From an uncultured Duganella sp. (GTDB lineage: Bacteria > Pseudomonadota > Gammaproteobacteria > Burkholderiales > Burkholderiaceae), in assembly GCA_946482635.1 (NCBI GenBank), contig CAMLSG010000185.1, forward strand, positions 1-11,222: a stretch of 11,222 nucleotides of DNA. Direction: 5' to 3'. The position numbers and the translations under genes were made by a program. Shown here piece after piece: positions 6,240 through 11,222 of the stretch. A model generated the notes under the pieces. It was not told the origin of the DNA and ran no database searches. It saw only the letters and a list, made by a program, of their open reading frames with translations. Every line of letters starts with the position of its first letter. The first letter of the stretch is position 1.

Positions 6240-8342
6240 TTACTTCAAGCGATCCCAGAGGAAGCTGTAGACCATGCCATAGAGCCGGGCCTGCTGTTCG
6301 CCGTTCACCGCGCCGCCATGGCCGCCATCCGTATTCTCCCAATACAGGACCTGGTGGCCTTGCTCTTTCATGCGCGCGACCATCTTGCGGGCATGGGCCG
6401 GATGCACGCGGTCGTCCCTGGTCGAACTGGTGAAGAACACAGGCGGATACGAGCGGTTTTTGTCTAGCAAGTGGTAGGGCGAGTAGCGCGAGATGTAATC
6501 CCATTCCTCAGGACGATCCGGGTCGCCATACTCGTCTATCCATGAGGCCCCGGCCAGCATCCGGTGGTAGCGCTTCATGTCGGCCAGCGGCACCTGGCTC
6601 ACGACCGCGTTGAACAGTTCCGGGCGCTGCAAGGCCGCGACCGAAACCAGCATGCCGCCAAGGCTTCCCCCCATGATGCCGAGGTGCTGCGGCGAAGTGA
6701 TTTTCCGCGCAATCAGGTCTTCCGCCACTGAGATGAAGTCGTCATACGATACCTGACGCTTCTCCTTCAGGGCGGCTTCGTGCCAACGTGGCCCGAACTC
6801 GCCGCCGCCGCGAATGTTCGACAGCACGTAGACGCCGCCTTTTTCCAGCCAGGCGCGGCCGACGGTGGCGTTGTAGGAGGGCTTCATTGATATCTCGAAT
6901 CCGCCATAGCCATACAGCAGCGTCGGATTGTTGCCGTCGTACTGGAGGTCCTTGCGCATCACGACGAAGTACGGAATCCGCGTGCCGTCTTTGGCCGGGG
7001 CGAAGTGTTGCTCCACCTTGAGGCCCGAAGCATCGAAGAAGGCTGGCTGCGATTTCAGCTGATGCCGCTTATCGCTACCGACCTGGCCAAGATGCAGCGA
7101 CGTCGGAGTGAGGAAGTCGTTCAGCACCACAAAGTACTGGTCCGAATCCAGGTAATCGAGCGACGAAATGGAGACGTTGGCAAAGGCTGGCGTAGCCACC
7201 GTGCGCTGTTCCCATTTGCCCTTTTGCATGCGCAACTCCTGCACCTGGCTGCGCACGTTGACCAACTCGGTCAGCAGGATGGCGTTCCGGGTGGTGGCAA
7301 CCGATTGCAGCGAGCGCGTAGCGTCGGGCTGGTACAGGACGGTGAAGTTGCGCTTGCCAGCCATGAAGCTCGAGAAGCCGATCGACAACAGCGAGCCTTG
7401 CTGGTACTGGCGATCCCCAAGCTTCCAGTCCGCGCGCAGGCGGAGCAGGAGCTGGTCCTTGAAGGTGAAGGCCGTTGCGCCGTTTGGCTTATCCAGCCTG
7501 ACCAGTTTCCCTGCATGGCGGAAGTACAGTTCGTTCGTGAAGAACGAGGTATAGCGCAGCACAAATTCGCGGTTGTACCCCGGATAGTGGTCGGAATAGC
7601 CGGATACGCTGATATCGGCCTGCTCGCCCTCGAACACCAGCTTTGCCGACTGCAGCGGCGTGCCGCGCTTCCACTCCTTGACGATGCGCGGGTATCCCGA
7701 ACTGGTGAGCGAGCCGGGTCCGAAGTCGGTGGCGACCAGCAGGCGATCCCGGCTCACCCAGTTGACGTCGCTCTTCGCCTCGGGAAGGTAGAAGCCCGCC
7801 GGCACAAAGCCCAGGCTACGGGTGTCGAATTCGCGCACGACGTGCGCATCCCCGCCGCCCCGGGTGAGCGAGAACAGGCAGCGCTCGGCATGCGGCTTCA
7901 GGCACTCCATGCCATGCCATACCCAGTTCTCCTTTTCGTCGCGTGCCAGGCGGTCGATATCCAGGACCACTTCCCACTGCGGTGCGTCGGCCTTGTAGCG
8001 CTCCAGCGTGGTACGCCGCAGTACTCCGCGCGGGTGTTCGGCGTCCTTCCAGAAGTTGTAGAGGTACTTGCCTTGCTTCTCTACGAAAGGAATCCGCTCG
8101 CGCGAGTCGACGACTTCGCGGATGGCGCTGATGGTCTGCTGGATGCCGGGCAGTTTGTCCAGCTGGCTGGTTGTAAGGCCATTCCACTGTTTGACCCAGT
8201 CCAGAGCACGGTCGGAGCCTACTTCCTCAAGCCACAGGTAAGGATCGGCGTCCGGCGTCGGCGCGGGGGACTGTGCATGCGCCGCCGCGCTGAACAGCAG
8301 CGCGGCGGACGCGACCAGGCCTATTGTCCTGATTGGAATCAT
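6240..8342 (-). CDS. Prolyl-oligopeptidase-family serine peptidase (S9A), periplasmic
   Basis: 700 residues, close to the usual length of the family. Residues 1-23 or 24 are a signal peptide (LVASAALLFSAAAHA), so it is exported, most likely to the periplasm. Residues about 30-60 carry the family start DPYLWLEEVGSDRALDWVK. About 65-410 form the beta-propeller that limits substrates to short peptides; about 450-700 form the alpha/beta-hydrolase domain. The triad is visible: Ser560 in GGSLGG, Asp643 in DDRVHP, His675 in GGHGG. YGYGGF (oxyanion region) and NIRGGGEFGPRWH are typical. Trp601 (ASWIDEYG) matches the Trp that stacks on substrate proline in porcine enzyme, and Arg645 (DDR) the specificity Arg. 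It should cut after proline in oligopeptides. The Leu after the catalytic Ser replaces the usual Asn. Start at ATG 8342: AGGAG (8357-8353) is 10 bases away, whereas it is 1 base from ATG 8351. Lies 14 bases after receptor 2, an operon. Confidence 0.92.
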   Translation of the reverse strand: MIPIRTIGLVASAALLFSAAAHAQSPAPTPDADPYLWLEEVGSDRALDWVKQWNGLTTSQLDKLPGIQQTISAIREVVDSRERIPFVEKQGKYLYNFWKDAEHPRGVLRRTTLERYKADAPQWEVVLDIDRLARDEKENWVWHGMECLKPHAERCLFSLTRGGGDAHVVREFDTRSLGFVPAGFYLPEAKSDVNWVSRDRLLVATDFGPGSLTSSGYPRIVKEWKRGTPLQSAKLVFEGEQADISVSGYSDHYPGYNREFVLRYTSFFTNELYFRHAGKLVRLDKPNGATAFTFKDQLLLRLRADWKLGDRQYQQGSLLSIGFSSFMAGKRNFTVLYQPDATRSLQSVATTRNAILLTELVNVRSQVQELRMQKGKWEQRTVATPAFANVSISSLDYLDSDQYFVVLNDFLTPTSLHLGQVGSDKRHQLKSQPAFFDASGLKVEQHFAPAKDGTRIPYFVVMRKDLQYDGNNPTLLYGYGGFEISMKPSYNATVGRAWLEKGGVYVLSNIRGGGEFGPRWHEAALKEKRQVSYDDFISVAEDLIARKITSPQHLGIMGGSLGGMLVSVAALQRPELFNAVVSQVPLADMKRYHRMLAGASWIDEYGDPDRPEEWDYISRYSPYHLLDKNRSYPPVFFTSSTRDDRVHPAHARKMVARMKEQGHQVLYWENTDGGHGGAVNGEQQARLYGMVYSFLWDRLK

Positions 8343-8352
8343 GTGTCGCATT

Positions 8353-8357
8353 CTCCT
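8353..8357 (-). promoter_or_regulatory. Ribosome binding site of the peptidase, touching the receptor 2 stop codon
   Basis: AGGAG on the minus strand follows directly on the TGA stop of receptor 2 (8359-8357), sharing one base. Ribosomes ending the receptor are therefore at the peptidase start site, which favours coupled translation. The spacing (10 bases) fits ATG 8342 better than ATG 8351 (1 base). Confidence 0.6.
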
Positions 8358-11152
8358 CAAAATTTGTGCTCAACGGTCAGCATCAGCGTACGCGAGCGCA
8401 GCGGCAGCGGGCTGCCGGGGTACAGCTTGACGGGATCCTTGCGGTCGAAGAGGTTGAACACGTTCGCCGACAGCGTAGTGCCAGGGCGGAATGCATAGCG
8501 GGTCCACAGGTCGACCGTCGTGTCCGAGGCAATGCGGCATTCGTCCTTGCTCACGCCACGGTCTTCGCATCCTTCGATGCTGCTGGTCGAATCAAGTGCG
8601 CCCCATGCAAGCTTGGTGGAATCCGTATAGTTCGCGCGCAGCCCGGCGATGAACGGGCCCTTTTCCCACGACATCTTGGCGATGGCGCGCGTGCGCGGTA
8701 TGCCGCGATAGCCGACATAGTTCTCGGTGTAGGCGTTGGTGAAGCTGTCCCAGTTCTGGTATTTGAATTGGCGGTTCAATTCAAGGCCCACGTTGAAGGT
8801 ACCCCATTCGCCGAAGTTCCAGCGTCCCTTGGCGTCCAGGTCGAGACCGGAAACGCGTGATTTGCCGTAGTTCTCGTACTGCGCCGCGATGGTCCTGATC
8901 GGGCCAATCGGGAAGCCGATGTTCCTGCCGGACAGCTCGAAGGCGCGGCGTGCGATGTCCAGGTCCTGGGTCGTCAGCGGATCGCGTTCCACCAGCCCGG
9001 CCAGCCTGTCTTCGTTGGCGAGGGTCTGGTCGATACTCTTGACGGCAATTTCGTCGCGGCGCTTGATGTTGTAGTAGTCGATGGTAAAACTGAGTTCGCG
9101 CACCGGCTGCAGCACCAGTCCCGCCGTGAAGCTGTTGGTATATTCCGGCTTCAGGTTGGGATTCGGCGTGACTGCGGACGGGAAGCTGACCGAGCATCCC
9201 AGCGCATAGGCGGTCAGGGCCAGGTTCTTGTCGGCCGCGTTGCCGGTATTCAGCACGTTCCTGAGTTCGGTGGCGGCAGCACAGCGCTTCGGATCGTTGT
9301 AGCCGTTGTTGAACCAGGAAGCGCCGCCGTTGCCGGTCTCCGGCAGGCTTGGCGCGCGGAAGCCTTTGGAGGCGGTGCCGCGCACCATCAGCATGTCGTT
9401 CACCTTATAGCGCAGGCCAAGCTTGGGCACGACGGCGCCAGCCTGGTCGATCACCTTGTCGCCGCGGAGGGCAAAGCTGGCTTCCAGCTGCTTGGTGAAG
9501 GGGGCCGCAAGCTCAACGAAGGCGGCTGCGACATTGCGCGAGCCATTGATCTTCACGCCGCTGAACTGGACGATGCGCGCTGCCAGCACGTTGTCGCTGC
9601 TCTGGTGCTCAAAGTTTTCGTGGCGCAGGTCGACGCCGGTTGCAATTTGCAGTGGTCCGCCGCCGAGCATGAACAGCTCGCGGTTGGCCTTGAAATCCAT
9701 GAAGGTCTGGCGGTACTCGCCATGCGACCCCATTTCGGGGAACATGGTTTCCAGCAGGGCCCGGTCATTCTGTTGGCCGAACTTGTAGGCGCCGCTGACA
9801 ATCGCATCGTAGTAGCCGTAGCGGTCGCGATACAGATGCTGGCGCTGGCGGGCCTTGGAACCCATATGGCCGATTGCGCCATCCCACTCCCAGCCAAGGT
9901 TCGAACCCTGGATGCCGGCCAGCGCGCGGAACTGTTCCGAGGAGCCGACATTCTTGAACATGTCGCGGTCATCGGCGAAGCGGTAGTTCAGGCCGATAGG
10001 GAAGTCGTAGGGGTTGTTCGGGTGGCCGACCGGCAGTTTGGGATCGGTGAAGTACTGCATCTGGCCACTGATCGAGTCGTACCAGGACAAGGGAACGCCC
10101 GTGACATTGCTGCGCGGAGGCGCAGTATTGTAGTTGTTGCGGGTTTTAGCGAGCTGCAACTCGCCGTAGGCCGTCATCTCGCCGGAAAGCTTGAGCCGTC
10201 CCGAACCCAGGAAGGTGACGCGTTCGGCAGGTGCACGGGCCAGGGAATCCTGCCAGTAATCATAGAAGCACAGGCCGCCCCGCAGGTTCTCCGGCGCGCA
10301 GCCAGGGGCCGCGACATTGATCGATTTGCCCGCCAGCGCAGGATCGTGATAGTTGGCGGGGTAGCGACCGACATAGTTGCCGGGAATTGAACCGGTGGAC
10401 GTCGCATCGCGGTCCGGGTTCATGCGGATGAACCAGTCGGGAAGCAGCGGGCGGACCTGCCGATCGGTAAATTTGCCGCGCGAGTAGACTTCGAGGTGGG
10501 CGAAAGCGTTATAGCCATCGGCCTCGAAGTCGCCGATACCGCCGACGATCGATGCCTTGCGTTCGTGGTCGAGGAAGGAACGCTTGAGCGACTGCTGGGC
10601 CGAGGCCTTTACCCCGACGCCCTGATAATTCTTGCGGGTGATGATGTTGACGACACCGGCCACGGCGTCGGAACCATAAATCGCCGAAGCGCCGTCCTTG
10701 AGGATCTCGACGCGTTCGATGACGTCGCTTGGAATGGAGTCGATGTTGACGAAGTTCGATTGCAGCCCGTCCGCGAAACCATAGGAGGAGAGACGCCGGC
10801 CATTCAGCAGGACCAGCGTTGCGCCCGTGCCGAGGTTGCGCAGCGAGACGCCGGTGGCGCCGCTGGCCCAGGAATTGGTGCCGCCAAGGTCGCTGATGGC
10901 GCCGCGGTCGTTGCTGGTCAGGTTGTCGAGGATTTGCGCAACGGTCTGCGCGCCGCTTTGTTCGATTTCCTGGCGCGACAGGATCTGGACCGGGGATGCT
11001 GTTTCCTGATCGACGCGTTTGATGTTCGAGCCCGTCACAATGACGCGCTGGACGTTCTTGTCTTCCCCAGACTGTGCCATCGTGAGCCCCGGGAATGCCG
11101 CTACCAGGGACGCAACCAGGACGGTATATTTCAACTTATTGCTGTGCTTCAC
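8357..11152 (-). CDS. TonB-dependent outer-membrane receptor 2, co-transcribed with the prolyl oligopeptidase
   Basis: 931 residues. Residues 1-26 are a signal peptide (YTVLVASLVAAFPGLTMA). The TonB-box region is about 34-46 (VQRVIVTGSNIKR). The plug is about 52-175, with LRNLGTGATLVLLNGRRLS, VEILKDGASAIYGSDAVAG and VVNIITRKNY. The remainder is a beta-barrel with GTASKGFRAPSLPETG, TPNPNLKPEYTNSFTAGL and the terminal LTVEHKF. Cysteines 285 and 295 sit where receptor 1 has its first cysteine pair; further cysteines (KRC, LGC; EGCEDRG, KDEC) suggest more disulfide-closed outer loops. There is no STN domain. It moves a substrate across the outer membrane using TonB energy. Being first in an operon with a periplasmic prolyl oligopeptidase makes proline-containing peptides the leading guess. 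The start is GTG: a TAA stands immediately before it in frame, and AAGGAG (11164-11159) is 6 bases away. It is paralogous to receptor 1, strongest in the plug. Confidence 0.93.
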   Translation of the reverse strand: MKHSNKLKYTVLVASLVAAFPGLTMAQSGEDKNVQRVIVTGSNIKRVDQETASPVQILSRQEIEQSGAQTVAQILDNLTSNDRGAISDLGGTNSWASGATGVSLRNLGTGATLVLLNGRRLSSYGFADGLQSNFVNIDSIPSDVIERVEILKDGASAIYGSDAVAGVVNIITRKNYQGVGVKASAQQSLKRSFLDHERKASIVGGIGDFEADGYNAFAHLEVYSRGKFTDRQVRPLLPDWFIRMNPDRDATSTGSIPGNYVGRYPANYHDPALAGKSINVAAPGCAPENLRGGLCFYDYWQDSLARAPAERVTFLGSGRLKLSGEMTAYGELQLAKTRNNYNTAPPRSNVTGVPLSWYDSISGQMQYFTDPKLPVGHPNNPYDFPIGLNYRFADDRDMFKNVGSSEQFRALAGIQGSNLGWEWDGAIGHMGSKARQRQHLYRDRYGYYDAIVSGAYKFGQQNDRALLETMFPEMGSHGEYRQTFMDFKANRELFMLGGGPLQIATGVDLRHENFEHQSSDNVLAARIVQFSGVKINGSRNVAAAFVELAAPFTKQLEASFALRGDKVIDQAGAVVPKLGLRYKVNDMLMVRGTASKGFRAPSLPETGNGGASWFNNGYNDPKRCAAATELRNVLNTGNAADKNLALTAYALGCSVSFPSAVTPNPNLKPEYTNSFTAGLVLQPVRELSFTIDYYNIKRRDEIAVKSIDQTLANEDRLAGLVERDPLTTQDLDIARRAFELSGRNIGFPIGPIRTIAAQYENYGKSRVSGLDLDAKGRWNFGEWGTFNVGLELNRQFKYQNWDSFTNAYTENYVGYRGIPRTRAIAKMSWEKGPFIAGLRANYTDSTKLAWGALDSTSSIEGCEDRGVSKDECRIASDTTVDLWTRYAFRPGTTLSANVFNLFDRKDPVKLYPGSPLPLRSRTLMLTVEHKF

Positions 11153-11175
11153 TTATGTCTCCTTGTACTTCATGG

Positions 11176-11189
11176 ACGATTTCAATCGT
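11176..11189. promoter_or_regulatory. 14-bp palindrome upstream of receptor 2, candidate operator
   Basis: ACGATT (11176-11181), TC, AATCGT (11184-11189) is a perfect 6+6 inverted repeat, 23 bases before the GTG start of receptor 2. CATGG repeats directly on either side (11171-11175 and 11194-11198). On the minus strand a TTGCAC (about 11205-11200) lies upstream as a possible -35, but no matching -10 is clear. It may be an operator of the receptor-peptidase operon or a small hairpin in its leader. The rest of 11153-11222 shows nothing else. Confidence 0.35.
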
Positions 11190-11222
11190 TCTACATGGCG
11201 GTGCAAGGATACTTTTGAGGGG

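Noticed and set aside
8343..8360. Peptidase starting at TTG 8360 or ATG 8351
   Set aside because: Both are inside or touching the AGGAG ribosome site; ATG 8342 has workable spacing and leads straight into the signal peptide.
7005..8498. 497-codon open frame on the plus strand opposite the prolyl oligopeptidase
   Set aside because: It lies antisense to a gene with an intact triad and family motifs. Its translation has no recognisable domain, and such long shadows are usual in GC-rich coding DNA.
2422..11152. Siderophore (FecA-type) regulation of the receptors
   Set aside because: Neither receptor has an N-terminal signalling domain, no sigma/anti-sigma pair is present, and I saw no clear Fur-box-like 19-mer upstream.
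9605..11218. Plus-strand open frames of 261 and 240 codons opposite receptor 2
   Set aside because: They are antisense to a clear TonB receptor and have no ribosome site, signal or domain that I can see.
1..11222. tRNA, rRNA, CRISPR, insertion sequences or integration sites
   Set aside because: No tRNA-like cloverleaf, rRNA segment, regular repeat-spacer array, transposase or terminal inverted repeats was seen.

Overview
The window is about 60% GC with dense, short-spaced genes. It looks chromosomal and betaproteobacterial, most likely from the Massilia/Duganella/Janthinobacterium group (Oxalobacteraceae). The placement rests on three things: a small helix-turn-helix protein at the left edge of a type I associate with that family, two large TonB-dependent receptors with the TGSxIKR-type TonB-box region, and the codon and GC style. 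It is recognition from memory, not a database result. There are seven protein genes, one cut by the window edge. I see no RNA genes, insertion sequences, integrases or CRISPR arrays.

Left part (1-2354): a small HTH protein (minus, C-terminus cut off at base 1) whose upstream region holds an imperfect 20-bp palindrome; a secreted OmpA-C-terminal protein (minus, TTG start); and, divergent from it, a stand-alone periplasmic solute-binding-like protein (plus) with no transporter partner in view. Strong hairpins lie after the OmpA gene and between the converging solute-binding and receptor genes.

Right part (2422-11152) reads as one functional module: TonB-dependent receptor 1 (minus); a divergent PAS-AraC regulator (plus), sharing a 284-bp intergenic region with it; a periplasmic prolyl-oligopeptidase-family S9 peptidase (minus, convergent with the regulator); and TonB-dependent receptor 2 (minus), which lies 14 bases upstream of the peptidase and is almost certainly co-transcribed with it. 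The economical reading is scavenging of oligopeptides: the receptors import peptides across the outer membrane using TonB energy, the periplasmic peptidase cuts them after proline, and the PAS-AraC protein senses a cytoplasmic signal and controls one or both receptor units. The individual families are clear from sequence. The peptide substrate and the regulatory wiring are inferred from gene order.

Non-coding stretches are all under 300 bases: 180-312, 1381-1598, 2355-2421, 5176-5459, 6210-6239, 8343-8356 and 11153-11222. The sites seen in them are listed. Several starts are not the farthest-upstream candidates, and two genes start with TTG or GTG.
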